Numbered from the stretch's first letter, positions 23,117-31,917 are shown. The stretch: 64,000 nucleotides of DNA from Actinoplanes cyaneus (GCF_016862095.1 NZ_BOMH01000038.1:1-64000); one strand, 5' to 3'. The notes: generated by a model from the sequence alone, not told the origin. Made by a program: numbers and translations.

Positions 23117-23821
23117 TCAGGTCGTACCGTGGCGCTTGCGGGAGTCAGCCGTCGCGAGCCCGGCACGCATCGCGGCCCGCAATTCCGGCTCCCACGGGCC
23201 GGAGGCGGCCAGCGGAATCTCGGTCATGAATCGCCGCTCGGCTTCCGGGATCTTGGCGACGACCAGATCGGGGTCCGTGGCAGCGGTTGCATACAGGGCC
23301 GGGCCATCGGCGTAGAAAAGGTCGACGACGACGAGCCGCCCGTCCGCGGCGCGCATGACGTTGGCCGGATTGTGGTCCAGAGGTCCGCACCATGGCAGGT
23401 CCTGCCGAGCCTGTTCGTGGATCCGGCGTACGACGTCCACCAGTTCGGCGACCTCGGGGGTTCCGTTTGCGATCGCCCGGTGGAAAGCGACAGCCTCGTC
23501 CTCAGCGACCGGCTGCAGCCATTCCATCACCTGCAGGTCGCCGCCGCCGGCCAGCCGATCGTGCGAGAACAGCTCGGGAACCTGTCGCGTGTGCCCGGCC
23601 TGTCGGTACAGCGCCGCGGTGTAGGGGCCGGTCGGGTCGAACGGACTGATCCGCGCGGCTCTCGTGCCGTCCGGCGACCGCAACACGATCGCCCAGTCCC
23701 CCGCGCCGCACGGCGTCCAACCTTCCGCGAGAAGCCTGCCTTCGACGCCGTGATGATCCGACTCCCGGAAGGAAACGAACACAGCCCGATCCTCACCTAC
23801 TCGGCCGCTCTCCAGCGGCAT
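23117..23821 (-). CDS. Phosphotransferase-like (APH/kinase-fold) protein
   Basis: 234 residues from ATG 23821, preceded by GGTGAG. The middle holds an N-lobe pattern (DWAIVLRSPDGTRAARISPF), a hinge with DLQVMEWLQPVAEDEAVAFH, and a catalytic-loop-like LDHNPANVMRAADGRLVVVD followed by LFYADGPAL. This keeps the DxxxxN spacing of the kinase/APH fold, with DLFYAD in place of the DFG/DxD metal motif. It may be a small-molecule kinase or a degenerate kinase. It is the last gene in the minus-strand run after the GTPase operon, 70 bases downstream of its final stop, so it may be cotranscribed with it. Confidence 0.6.
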   Translation of the reverse strand: MPLESGRVGEDRAVFVSFRESDHHGVEGRLLAEGWTPCGAGDWAIVLRSPDGTRAARISPFDPTGPYTAALYRQAGHTRQVPELFSHDRLAGGGDLQVMEWLQPVAEDEAVAFHRAIANGTPEVAELVDVVRRIHEQARQDLPWCGPLDHNPANVMRAADGRLVVVDLFYADGPALYATAATDPDLVVAKIPEAERRFMTEIPLAASGPWEPELRAAMRAGLATADSRKRHGTT

Positions 23822-23891
23822 CAGTTGCTCACCGATGCGCAGCAGACCCGGCTCGAACGTCGCGGGCTGTCCGACGCGCGGGCGGGCTGGC

Positions 23892-25106
23892 TCAGTGCTG
23901 CGCGATGTCGTCCTCGTTCGTCCCCGGTGGACGGTCCGCGCCGGTCGGGCGGGGCGCCTCGGACTCCGCCCGCCACGGCTCATCGGTGGTGGCCGGCCGC
24001 CGCTCCCCGTCGCCGGTCCCTGGTCCGCCCAGCGGTTGCGGCCCGCGTTCCCGTTCGGGCGGGCCGTCGGAGCGTGTGGCGTGCGGATCCTCGTCCGCCT
24101 CGTAGCCGGAGCCGGCCAGCTGGGTGAACATGGTGCGCAGCCGGCCCCGGAACGAGCCCTTCCGCGCCGGGTGTCCGCCCGCTTCCGGGCGCGGGAGCTC
24201 GGTGGGGTGCGGTGCCGCAGGCCCCGGCTGTGCCGCCGGGGGCGCGGCGGCCGGCGGCGCGGGCGGGATCCGTCGCTTGACCATCGCCCACGGATCTTCC
24301 GTGGAGCCCGGCTCGGCCGGGTCGGTGGAACGCTGCATCCGTCGCGGCTCCGACGGCGCGGATCGGTGCGGCCCGGACCGCGGGGGCGCAGCCTCTGGGG
24401 GCTGCGCCGCGGGCGGCGCAGCCGCGGGCGGCCGGGCATCCAGCGGCGTCGGCGACGTGATGTCGGCGACGGCGACCAGCATCGGAGGCTCCACCGGCAC
24501 GTCGCGCGCCGAGGGGAAACCCACGACGACGGTCACCGGGCGCCGGTCGGCCCGAGCGAGGTCCCACGGGACGGACCGCTGACTCGTCGGCCACCCGTAC
24601 CGGACCGCCGGGTCGAACCGCCACGCCGTCTCCTGGATGGGGTCCTCGTCCGCCGGTTGCCACGGCGGCGGAACGCCATCGGGACGCCGGGGCTCGCCGA
24701 CCTGGCTGTCGTGCAGATCCCAGTCGCGACCCATCCAGTGTTCGTAGACGGGCGACGCCCACGGCACGTACCCGCGTTCCAGAGCCTCGATCGAGGGACC
24801 GCGTGGCGGCTGCACGATGCGCTGCTCCCCCACCCAGCCGACGAAGCAGTAGAGGTCGCGCTGACCGTCCGAGTTCATCGTGGCGCTCAGCATGGCCGCC
24901 TGGCAGGCCACGCCGACGAGCCGGTGACGACCGTCCTGGGCGAGGGCGAAGCGCGGACCGTGCGGCAGCCCGCGTCCGCCGTGAACGGTCGCTCGCACGG
25001 CCGACCTGATCCACTCCGGGTCGGGACCATCCGGCAGAACCCGCCACCAGCGGTCAGCGCGCCGGGTCCGGCCGTAGACGATCGGGTACCACTCGATGAC
25101 GTTCAT
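23892..25106 (-). CDS. GTPase-operon protein with long Pro/Ala-rich tail
   Basis: 404 residues from ATG 25106; the ATGA overlaps the stop of the upstream GTPase gene. Residues 1-235 form a folded domain of unknown family with MNVIEWYPIVYGRTRRADRW, LVGVACQAAMLSATMNSDGQ, RDLYCFVGWVG and a strand-rich VTVVVGFPSARDVPVEPPML. From about 240 the chain is dominated by Pro, Ala, Arg and Glu with repeated PPAAAPPAAQP units and no predicted fold. A short globular island, KGSFRGRLRTMFTQLAGSGY, lies near 335-355. There is no signal peptide or membrane helix. It could be an adaptor or client of the GTPases; that is inference from gene order only. Confidence 0.6.
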   Translation of the reverse strand: MNVIEWYPIVYGRTRRADRWWRVLPDGPDPEWIRSAVRATVHGGRGLPHGPRFALAQDGRHRLVGVACQAAMLSATMNSDGQRDLYCFVGWVGEQRIVQPPRGPSIEALERGYVPWASPVYEHWMGRDWDLHDSQVGEPRRPDGVPPPWQPADEDPIQETAWRFDPAVRYGWPTSQRSVPWDLARADRRPVTVVVGFPSARDVPVEPPMLVAVADITSPTPLDARPPAAAPPAAQPPEAAPPRSGPHRSAPSEPRRMQRSTDPAEPGSTEDPWAMVKRRIPPAPPAAAPPAAQPGPAAPHPTELPRPEAGGHPARKGSFRGRLRTMFTQLAGSGYEADEDPHATRSDGPPERERGPQPLGGPGTGDGERRPATTDEPWRAESEAPRPTGADRPPGTNEDDIAQH

Positions 25107-26155
25107 CGAACCGCCGTCCATGCGCCCTCGATGTACATCGGGGTGTCGAGCAGCTCGTCGGCCAGGATGTCGCAGCGCAGGCGGCATTCGGCGGCCAGGC
25201 CCTCCATCACGTCATGATAGCGGCGCAGGTCGCCCATCCGGGCATCCAGCTGCTGCTGCTGTTTGCCGTTGAGCAGCCGGCCCAGCAGCGTACGCCGGGA
25301 ATCGTCGCGCGTGCGCTGGTGATCCGCGGTCTCCTGTTCGGCCTTCCCGGCAATGGCAGCGAACGCGATGGCTGCCCGCCGGTAGTAGGAGTAGAGCGAG
25401 AACACCATCGGCCGGTCGATCCGGAACGGGGCGAGCTCGCCCGGATCCACCCGGGACGACGTGAGACGCCCGATCCGGCCGATGCTCACGATGCAGACCG
25501 CGACGTCCCAGTCGTGGCGGAACACCTGCGGCAGCAGTTTCTGCGCCCACTCGCGGGCCTGGCGCTCACGCTGCGCCACGTCCCCGGGGAGCAGCGACCG
25601 CAGCAGGTCGCCCTTGGTGATCAGCAGGACGACCGACGGCGGGATGAGGTTCTGCGTGTCGCGCTGGTCGGCAATCTCGCCCAGGGTCCGCGCGTACCGG
25701 CCGATCGCGCTCTGCAGTTTCGTCTCGGCGGCCGGCTTCTTCTCGAGGACGTCGGCGAGCAGCGCGCCGTCGAGGGTGATGTACACGCTGTCGGTCTCGC
25801 CGAGCCGGGCGACCAACTGCGACACATCCTGCTTGGAGGAGTCCCGGTCCCGGATCACGCCGCCACGGTAGTCGACCCAGTTGAGGCGCAGCAGCGGATC
25901 GACGCCGTACCGGAAGGTGAAGTCGAAGACCTGCAGGCCGCCCTCCTCCGTGGTCGGCTGCGGCAGCAGGCCGTCCTCGATCATCGCGTCCCAGGCCGAG
26001 GCGAGGTCGAGGTCGACGTCCCGGTTGTCGGCGTGCAGGAAGAAGTTGCCCAGGCCGGCGGAGAGGTGGGCGTACATGCCGACGAGGTACGTCGTCTTGC
26101 CGCTACCCGTGCCGCCGAGCATCGTCACCTGGATCGCCGGAATTGCGTCCGCCAT
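25103..26155 (-). CDS. TRAFAC-type GTPase (first of pair)
   Basis: 350 residues with a P-loop GTPase domain: G1 GGTGSGKTTY (14-23), a G3-like DxxG in NWVDYRGG (D95), and G4-like TKGD (180-183), where lysine and aspartate select guanine. Between G3 and G4 runs SVYITLDGALLADVLEKKPA. The C-terminal 120 residues are long helices (QQQQLDARMGDLRRYHDVME), suggesting an oligomerisation or partner domain. The NWxDYRGG motif matches TWxDHRGG of the neighbouring GTPase, so the two are paralogous or co-evolved. GAGGAG precedes the ATG. Its gene sits 9 bases after the other GTPase and overlaps the next gene by four. Confidence 0.85.
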   Translation of the reverse strand: MADAIPAIQVTMLGGTGSGKTTYLVGMYAHLSAGLGNFFLHADNRDVDLDLASAWDAMIEDGLLPQPTTEEGGLQVFDFTFRYGVDPLLRLNWVDYRGGVIRDRDSSKQDVSQLVARLGETDSVYITLDGALLADVLEKKPAAETKLQSAIGRYARTLGEIADQRDTQNLIPPSVVLLITKGDLLRSLLPGDVAQRERQAREWAQKLLPQVFRHDWDVAVCIVSIGRIGRLTSSRVDPGELAPFRIDRPMVFSLYSYYRRAAIAFAAIAGKAEQETADHQRTRDDSRRTLLGRLLNGKQQQQLDARMGDLRRYHDVMEGLAAECRLRCDILADELLDTPMYIEGAWTAVR

Positions 26156-26164
26156 GATCGCTCC

Positions 26165-27052
26165 TCAGAAGATCTCGATCGGGCCGAGCAGGTGCTCGAG
26201 TTGCTGGATCGGCCGGAGCATCGGCTCGAGCCGGCGATACTCCCGTTCGGCCTTCAGGTACGCGTCGGCGGCCAGTTCACGGTTGGTCTTCTCGCCCCGC
26301 AGCCTGCCGTTGATCCACCTGTCGTACGCGGTGTCGCGGGCCGCGAACCGGCGGGCGCTCGCCGCCGCCTCGTTCAGGTTCGCGACCATGGCGTCGGCAT
26401 GGTGGCGGACCCCGAAGTAGAGGCAGAACAGCACCGGGACGTCGACGTTGCGGGGTTCCGGCCCGCACGCCATGGGCACGAGCGTGCCGATGACGTACTG
26501 CTGCTGCCTGATCGCCTGGATGAAGGAGCCGAACGGCTCGAGCATCCGGTCGATCCTGGACTCGTCGATGAGGTCGCACTTCGTGAGAGCGATGACGATG
26601 GGCGTGGTGCCCGTTCGGTTCTCCAGCGCCTGGAACACGACGGTGGTCAGGTTACGGATCTTGCGGCGGGCGGCCTCGCTGTTCTGCAGGTCGACCGAGT
26701 CGAGGAACAGCACGATGGCATCCGCACCGGTCAGGTCCTCGAGCAGCTCGCGGGTGTCGTCGACGGTGCTGCGGTCGCGCAGGGCCCCGCCGCGGTGGTC
26801 CTTCCACGTGAAGTCGATCAGCGGGCTGGCCGCGTGGCGCAGCGTGAGGGTGTACTCGTGCCGCCGGTCCGACGGCGCCGGGTAGGTGCCCCGCAGCAGG
26901 CCGGTCCCCGCGGTGAGCAGTTGCTGATGGGCCCGCTCGTTCTTGGCCCGGACGCGGAACCCGCCGATGCCTTCGAGGGCCATCGTGCGGTACATCGCGG
27001 ACATGTAGCTGGTCTTGCCGGCGTTGGTGTGACCCAACATGACGATCTGCAT
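26165..27052 (-). CDS. TRAFAC-type GTPase (second of pair)
   Basis: 295 residues: G1 GHTNAGKTSY (7-16), G3 with TWKDHRGG (D85), strand ADAIVLFLDSVDLQ, and G4 TKCD (157-160). The last 60 residues are helical and charged (AADAYLKAEREYRRLEPMLR). It is shorter than the partner GTPase and the two are about as diverged as distinct subfamilies. GAGG lies six bases before the ATG at 27052. The gene follows the coiled-coil gene by 25 bases. Paired GTPases of this kind resemble the double-GTPase modules described in actinomycete conflict or signalling loci, but direct evidence for function is absent. Confidence 0.85.
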   Translation of the reverse strand: MQIVMLGHTNAGKTSYMSAMYRTMALEGIGGFRVRAKNERAHQQLLTAGTGLLRGTYPAPSDRRHEYTLTLRHAASPLIDFTWKDHRGGALRDRSTVDDTRELLEDLTGADAIVLFLDSVDLQNSEAARRKIRNLTTVVFQALENRTGTTPIVIALTKCDLIDESRIDRMLEPFGSFIQAIRQQQYVIGTLVPMACGPEPRNVDVPVLFCLYFGVRHHADAMVANLNEAAASARRFAARDTAYDRWINGRLRGEKTNRELAADAYLKAEREYRRLEPMLRPIQQLEHLLGPIEIF

Positions 27053-27077
27053 GGATGCCTCGATCCGGAGCAGTCGG

Positions 27078-28415
27078 TTAGTCGTCGTCCAGAGGGCTGC
27101 GGCGGTTCCGCTCGGTCCAGTGGGGATAGCCCGGCGTCGCCGCCGGACGGTTCATCGGCGGGGTCCGCACCGGGCGCACCGGCGGGGCCGGCTCGGGCGG
27201 GAGGGCAACGGGTGCGGGGGCCGGCGTCGTGATCGCATAGAACAGCTCGGCACGGGGGGCGTACGACTCCGGCAGCTTCGTGACCACCTCGTAGAGCTTG
27301 GTGCGGTGGTGCTCTCGGGGGGCCGTGCTCAGGACGGCGCGGCGCAGCACGGTCGCCGTGTCCGTCTCGTCCGGCACCGGCGCGCCGAGCAGGACCACGC
27401 AGGCCCGGCGCAGGTCGCGTACGGCTGCGTCGGGATTTCCGCGCCGGAGGTGCCGCCCGGCCGAGTGCATGAGGTGGTACGCCGGGTCCACGACCAGGTC
27501 CAGGTCCATCGACAGGTCGGCGGGCCAGTCGTCGGCCACCAGGCTCGCGCCGGTGATGGCGTTGTCGATCTGCTCGGCGTACGCCTCCCGGTGCATGAGG
27601 TAGAACGCGTCGATGGCGGTCGCGACGACCAGGCTGATGGCGCGGCTCGCCAGTTCGTGATCGAGCTCCCGCAGGTCCTCCTCGTCCTCCGGCCGCCGCA
27701 GCCGGAACCGCTGGCCGGTGGTGGAGGTGGCGTTGATCTGCGTGACCTCGACCTCGGTCCAGTCCTCCTTTGACGAGGCCCGCATGCCGTAGATGCGCAT
27801 GTTCTCCTGCAACCCGGGCACGCGCAGATCGCATCCGCCGAGGTAGACGCTGAGATACCGGCGGTCGACGGCGATCTGCAGGACGAGCGTGGGGATGCCG
27901 GCGAGGTCGTACTCGTACAGGGCGGCGTGCGGCCATTGGAAGGGACGTTCCGGCATACGGATCCGGATCAACCCCTGGTTCTGGTATTGCATCAGTTCGG
28001 CATGTACGCGCAGCCTCAGCCCGTTCCAGCTCGGATTGTCGGCGTCGCTCTGCGGCAGCGCCAACAGGACGACCAGCGGGCTGTGCTCCGACCCGGTCTG
28101 GAGCAGTGTGGTGCGCAGCGTACCCGGCCCGTCCCGCACCGGGTACGTCTCGTGGAGGCGCTGCTCGGCGTCACGCAGCCGGTCCCTCAGCGCGGCCATG
28201 CGGCCCGCCTCGGCATCAGCCGCCAGTCGCATCCGCTCCAGCCGTTCGGCGCCGGCCGCGTCCTCGTGCCGCCTCTCGCGCTCGAACGCCAGCTCCTCGC
28301 GTCGCTGCGTCACGGCAGCGGCGACCTTCGCGCGTTCCACGGCGTAGTCGGACACGAACTTGGCGGCAGCTTCGACGAGCTTGGTCACGACTACGGATGA
28401 GATGGGCTCGACCAC
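27078..28415 (-). CDS. Coiled-coil protein, first gene of GTPase operon
   Basis: 445 residues from GTG 28415 (GGAG seven bases upstream). Residues 1-20 are mildly hydrophobic (PISSVVVTKLVEAAAKFV). About 20-95 is an Arg/Glu/Ala-rich coiled coil (ERAKVAAAVTQRREELAFER, AALRDRLRDAEQRLHETYPV). Residues 100-375 form an alpha/beta region with SPLVVLLALPQSDADNPSWN, GIPTLVLQIAVDRRYLSVYL and VADDWPADLSMDLDLVVDPA; the end is Pro-rich. No known enzyme motif is evident. As the promoter-proximal gene with a coiled coil it may be a scaffold or sensor recruiting the two GTPases. It is transcribed in the order coiled coil, GTPase, GTPase, tail protein. Confidence 0.7.
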   Translation of the reverse strand: MVEPISSVVVTKLVEAAAKFVSDYAVERAKVAAAVTQRREELAFERERRHEDAAGAERLERMRLAADAEAGRMAALRDRLRDAEQRLHETYPVRDGPGTLRTTLLQTGSEHSPLVVLLALPQSDADNPSWNGLRLRVHAELMQYQNQGLIRIRMPERPFQWPHAALYEYDLAGIPTLVLQIAVDRRYLSVYLGGCDLRVPGLQENMRIYGMRASSKEDWTEVEVTQINATSTTGQRFRLRRPEDEEDLRELDHELASRAISLVVATAIDAFYLMHREAYAEQIDNAITGASLVADDWPADLSMDLDLVVDPAYHLMHSAGRHLRRGNPDAAVRDLRRACVVLLGAPVPDETDTATVLRRAVLSTAPREHHRTKLYEVVTKLPESYAPRAELFYAITTPAPAPVALPPEPAPPVRPVRTPPMNRPAATPGYPHWTERNRRSPLDDD

Positions 28416-28555
28416 GGGACCACTCCGTCCAAGGCGAGTCAGCGGTTGCACCCGCCAGTCTCAGCACGCCCAGGAGGGTGGACAATCCCGCGTGCGGACA
28501 CATCGACGTCGGATCTCGGACTCGGCACGCCGGCAGTGGAGGAGGCGGACCCCGG

Positions 28556-29425
28556 TCAGAAGACCGCGAGCGGGTTCACCGGCAGTCCGGTCGTTCCGGC
28601 GATCCGGGGCGCGGCGATCACGAACTGGAACGTCCACCGGCCCAGCCGTGCGCACACCTTCGCCAGCTCTTCCGGGTCGGCGGCGTCGATCAGCGGGATG
28701 GCCAGCCGCCCCAGGGCGAAGCGGTGCAGCGCGCCGGGCACCTCGCCGGGCAGTGGCGGGCGGGCGTCACCGATGTCGCCTGCGTAGACGGAGATCCCGT
28801 GCTCGTGCATCCAGCGGACCGCGTCGAGCGTCATCCCCGGCAGCGCCTGGCCGCCGGCGTTGATCAGGCTCCAGCCGCCGCGGACCACCAGGGCGTCGCC
28901 GGGCAGCACCTCGATGCCGGCGCGGGCCGCGGCCGCGTCCAGGTCCGCGCCGGTCACCGGGTGGCCCGGGTCCAGCCGGCCGCCGGGGGCGAGGTCGAGC
29001 AGGACGCCGCGGGTGAGGATGCCGTCGGCGTAGACGTCCGCGGCGCCGTGCCGCACCCCGGTGGGGCCGGAGCTGTCGGCCGCGTCGACGCCCGGGTAGA
29101 CCCTGCCCCCTTCGATCCAGTGCCCCATGGCGTCGAGGTGGGTGACCTCCGGGTGGTGGGTGGTCACGATCATCACCTCGGCCATCGCCGGGGCGCCGAA
29201 GCCGGTGAACAGCATCGCGGTCTGCACCGCGGTCGTGGCCGCCGAGGTGGACGCCATCGGACCGCCGGTCAGCGGGAACGGGGTGGTGACCCGGGCGATC
29301 GACACGGTGATGCCGGTGCGGGCCTCGGCGGCGCCCCGGGCACGTACCTCGTCGGTGATGAGGTTGACGGCGCCGAGCTCGTCGCCGTCGCCCCAGCGAC
29401 CCCAGTTGGTCGGAAAGTCTGACAT
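28556..29425 (-). CDS. Metal-dependent cyclase (kynurenine formamidase-like)
   Basis: 289 residues from ATG 29425 (MSDFPTNWGRWGDGDELGAV), a typical start for actinomycete cyclase-family hydrolases. The metal site appears as HHPEVTHLDAMGHW near residue 88-101, the family HxGTHxDxPxH region, and HGAADVYADGILTRGVLLDL follows. DALVVRGGWSLINAGGQALP lies in the second half. Members hydrolyse formyl-kynurenine or cyclise polyketides; substrate unknown. It is separated by 140 bases from the coiled-coil gene downstream and is divergent from the STAND-like ATPase. Confidence 0.88.
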   Translation of the reverse strand: MSDFPTNWGRWGDGDELGAVNLITDEVRARGAAEARTGITVSIARVTTPFPLTGGPMASTSAATTAVQTAMLFTGFGAPAMAEVMIVTTHHPEVTHLDAMGHWIEGGRVYPGVDAADSSGPTGVRHGAADVYADGILTRGVLLDLAPGGRLDPGHPVTGADLDAAAARAGIEVLPGDALVVRGGWSLINAGGQALPGMTLDAVRWMHEHGISVYAGDIGDARPPLPGEVPGALHRFALGRLAIPLIDAADPEELAKVCARLGRWTFQFVIAAPRIAGTTGLPVNPLAVF

Positions 29426-29523
29426 GCGCCCATCGTGGCCGGTCCGGGTGCTGCCGGCTGCCCATCCCGGTGCCCGTCCGGTGCCCACGCGGCCCGGTCG
29501 CGACCGGTCGCTAGGGTCGGGGC

Positions 29524-31542
29524 ATGACGCGGCTCGCGGAGACCCTTGACGTACTGCGGCGCCGTTCGTTCGTGGGTCGCGACGCCGAGTTGGCCGTGTT
29601 CCGCGAGGCGTTGACCGGGCCCGGTGTGCTCTTCGTGCACGGGCCCGGCGGGGTGGGCAAGACCGCCCTCCTGGACATGTTCGCGCATCTCACGGCAGAG
29701 ACAGACCGCTTGCCGGTACGGGTCGACGCCCGGCACCTGACGCTCGGGCCGGACGCACTGCCGGTGCCCGCGGGCGAGGACCGCCCGGTGCTGCTCATCG
29801 ACACGTACGAGCTGCTGGAGCCTCTCGACGACTGGATCCGTGAGCGGTATCTGCCCTCGCTGCCGGCGACCTGTCTCGTGGTGATCGCCGGTCGGCGGGC
29901 GCCCCGGCCGGGATGGCGTGCCGACCCGGCCTGGCGCGAGGTGCTGCGCGTCGTGGAGCTGGACAACCTGACGAGCAGCGACGGACACGCCTACCTGGCC
30001 GCCCAGGGCATCGCGCCGCCGGTGCACGAGTCGCTGCTGTCGATCAGCCGCGGGCATCCGCTCATCCTGTCCCTGCTGGCGGACGCCGTGCGCCGGGGTG
30101 CCACCCCGCGCAGCCTGCGCGACGTGCCCGACGTGCTGGAAGCCCTGGTGTCGCGGCTGCTCGCCCAGACGCCGAGCCCGCGGCACCGGGCAGCGCTGGA
30201 GGCGTGCGTGCCGGTGCCGGCCACCACCGAGGACTATCTGCGCTCGATGGTCGGCGACGACGCCGGCGAGCTGTTCGCCTGGCTGCGCGGGCTGACGTTC
30301 ATCGAGGAGAGCCCGTACGGGCTGTACCCGCACGACGTGGTCCGGGACGTCCTCGACGCCGACCTGCGCTGGCGTGACCCGCAGCGGTACGCGGAGATGT
30401 CGCGCCGCAAGCTGACCGCCTTCCAGGACCGTGTCCGGGCCGTCGCGGGCGTGCGGGAGCAACTCGAAGTGGTGGCGCGCATGATCGTCCTTAACGGCGC
30501 CCGTTACTCGGTTCGCGCTCTGAACGGGCTGCCGCCGACCATGCAGGCGTACGCGGACGGGCTGCGCGACGGCGACGCGGAGGCCGTCGTCGCCATGACG
30601 GCCGCCTGGCAGGGCCCGGAGCAGGCGCGGCTGGTGGCGCACTGGATGCGCCGCTCCCCCGAGGCGTTCCACATCTTCCGTACGGGCGACGGTGAGCTGC
30701 GCGGGTACGCCGCCGGCCTGGACGTGACGGAGGCCGACCTGGGCGCCGACCCGGGCGTCGACGCCATGTGGCGGTACCCGGCCAAGCAGGGACCGCTGCG
30801 GCCCGGTGAACGACTGCGGGCCTGGCGGTTCTTCCTCGACCGCGAGCACGGGCAGCGCCCGTCGCCGTCGATGACGCTGTTCCTCGCCCGCCAGATGCTC
30901 GACATCCTGCTGATGCGTGACGACCTCGCCTGGACCCTGGCCGGCGCCTGGCAGGACGGGCCGTGGTGGGGCCCGGCCATGGAGTTCCTCGGCTTCCACC
31001 CGGCCACCGGCGCGGAATACGAGATCGGTGACCTCTCGTACGCGGTGTTCGCCCGCGACTGGCGCCGCGCCGATGCCCAGGAGTGGGCGCGGGCCCTGCA
31101 CGCCCGCCAGATCGGCATGCCGGTGACGAGCCCGGCCGGCGAGCACGACGACGCGCCGGTGCTCTCCGAGGCCGAGTTCACCGACGCGGTGCGATCCGCC
31201 CTGCGCCACCTGCACACCCCGCGTCTGCTGCAGGACAACCCGTTGCTGCGCTCGCGGATGATCCGCCGGCCCGCGCGGGACGGTCGCCCGCCCGCCGAGA
31301 CCCTGCGGGAGTTGCTGGAGGCGGGCATCGGCGCTCTGGAGGCGGACCTGCGCGAGCTGATGACCAGGACGTTCCTGCAGCCGGCCACCACCCAGGCGCG
31401 GATCGCCGTCACGCTGCACCTGTCGTTCAACACGTACCGCCGTCACCGCGACCGGGCGACCGCCCAGCTCACCGCCTGGCTGTGGCGCCGCGAGACCGGT
31501 CAGCCCACGGACCGCGAGGCGGACGATCCGCAGAGCCGGTGA
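29524..31542 (+). CDS. STAND-like ATPase regulator
   Basis: 672 residues. A P-loop GPGGVGKTALL (40-50) and Walker B RPVLLIDTYELLEPLD (about 87-102, D93) begin an AAA/STAND NTPase region; LDNLTSSDGHAYLAAQGI and SISRGHPLILSLLADA (the GxP motif of STAND proteins) follow. Residues 300-590 are an unassigned helical region. The C-terminus (TRTFLQPATTQARIAVTLHL, SFNTYRRHRDRATAQLTAWL) could be a DNA-binding or effector-coupling HTH. STAND proteins switch on nucleotide exchange after sensing a signal. It faces away from the cyclase gene and is close to the GTPase operon. A conventional transcriptional regulator is equally possible. Confidence 0.75.
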   Translation: MTRLAETLDVLRRRSFVGRDAELAVFREALTGPGVLFVHGPGGVGKTALLDMFAHLTAETDRLPVRVDARHLTLGPDALPVPAGEDRPVLLIDTYELLEPLDDWIRERYLPSLPATCLVVIAGRRAPRPGWRADPAWREVLRVVELDNLTSSDGHAYLAAQGIAPPVHESLLSISRGHPLILSLLADAVRRGATPRSLRDVPDVLEALVSRLLAQTPSPRHRAALEACVPVPATTEDYLRSMVGDDAGELFAWLRGLTFIEESPYGLYPHDVVRDVLDADLRWRDPQRYAEMSRRKLTAFQDRVRAVAGVREQLEVVARMIVLNGARYSVRALNGLPPTMQAYADGLRDGDAEAVVAMTAAWQGPEQARLVAHWMRRSPEAFHIFRTGDGELRGYAAGLDVTEADLGADPGVDAMWRYPAKQGPLRPGERLRAWRFFLDREHGQRPSPSMTLFLARQMLDILLMRDDLAWTLAGAWQDGPWWGPAMEFLGFHPATGAEYEIGDLSYAVFARDWRRADAQEWARALHARQIGMPVTSPAGEHDDAPVLSEAEFTDAVRSALRHLHTPRLLQDNPLLRSRMIRRPARDGRPPAETLRELLEAGIGALEADLRELMTRTFLQPATTQARIAVTLHLSFNTYRRHRDRATAQLTAWLWRRETGQPTDREADDPQSR

Positions 31543-31557
31543 CGCACGCCCCGCCGG

Positions 31558-31917
31558 TCAGGCTGCGGCTCGAAGGCCGGCGGTGTCGAACGCGACCATC
31601 GAGTCGACGACCAGGCCGTCACGCAGGCGCATCCGGTCGATGCCTTCCCACGCGATCGGATGCCCGTCAGCGGTGGCGGTGCCGCGCCAGCTCACGAACC
31701 ACAGATCACCGGCCGCGGCGTACGCGGTGACGGCAAGCCGCACGTCCGGGAAACGCCGCACGATCGACGCCACCCGCTCTCGCCATGCTTCGATGCCGCG
31801 CAGCGGCTCGGGCAGCCCGGGATACCTCAGCTCGATGTCGCCCGCGGCGAGCTCCCCCACCCGGGCCGGGTCAGGGGCCTGCCAGAACGCGGCCCACCGG
31901 TCGACGAACTGCTCCAT
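31558..31917 (-). CDS. SnoaL-like/NTF2-fold protein
   Basis: 119 residues, MEQFVDRWAAFWQAPDPARV to TAGLRAAA. The cone-like NTF2 fold is suggested by an N-terminal helix pair, ELAAGDIELRYPGLPEPLRG, then VRLAVTAYAAAGDLWFVSWR and GHPIAWEGIDRMRLRDGLVV, the usual strands of limonene-epoxide-hydrolase/SnoaL relatives. Members are small enzymes or ligand-binding proteins. It is divergent from a TetR gene across a palindrome, so it is probably the repressed target. Confidence 0.85.
   Translation of the reverse strand: MEQFVDRWAAFWQAPDPARVGELAAGDIELRYPGLPEPLRGIEAWRERVASIVRRFPDVRLAVTAYAAAGDLWFVSWRGTATADGHPIAWEGIDRMRLRDGLVVDSMVAFDTAGLRAAA

Noticed and set aside
25214..27232. A 672-codon plus-strand frame opposite the GTPase genes
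   Set aside because: It mirrors the two GTPases, whose G-motifs, starts and ribosome sites are clear; the shadow has none.
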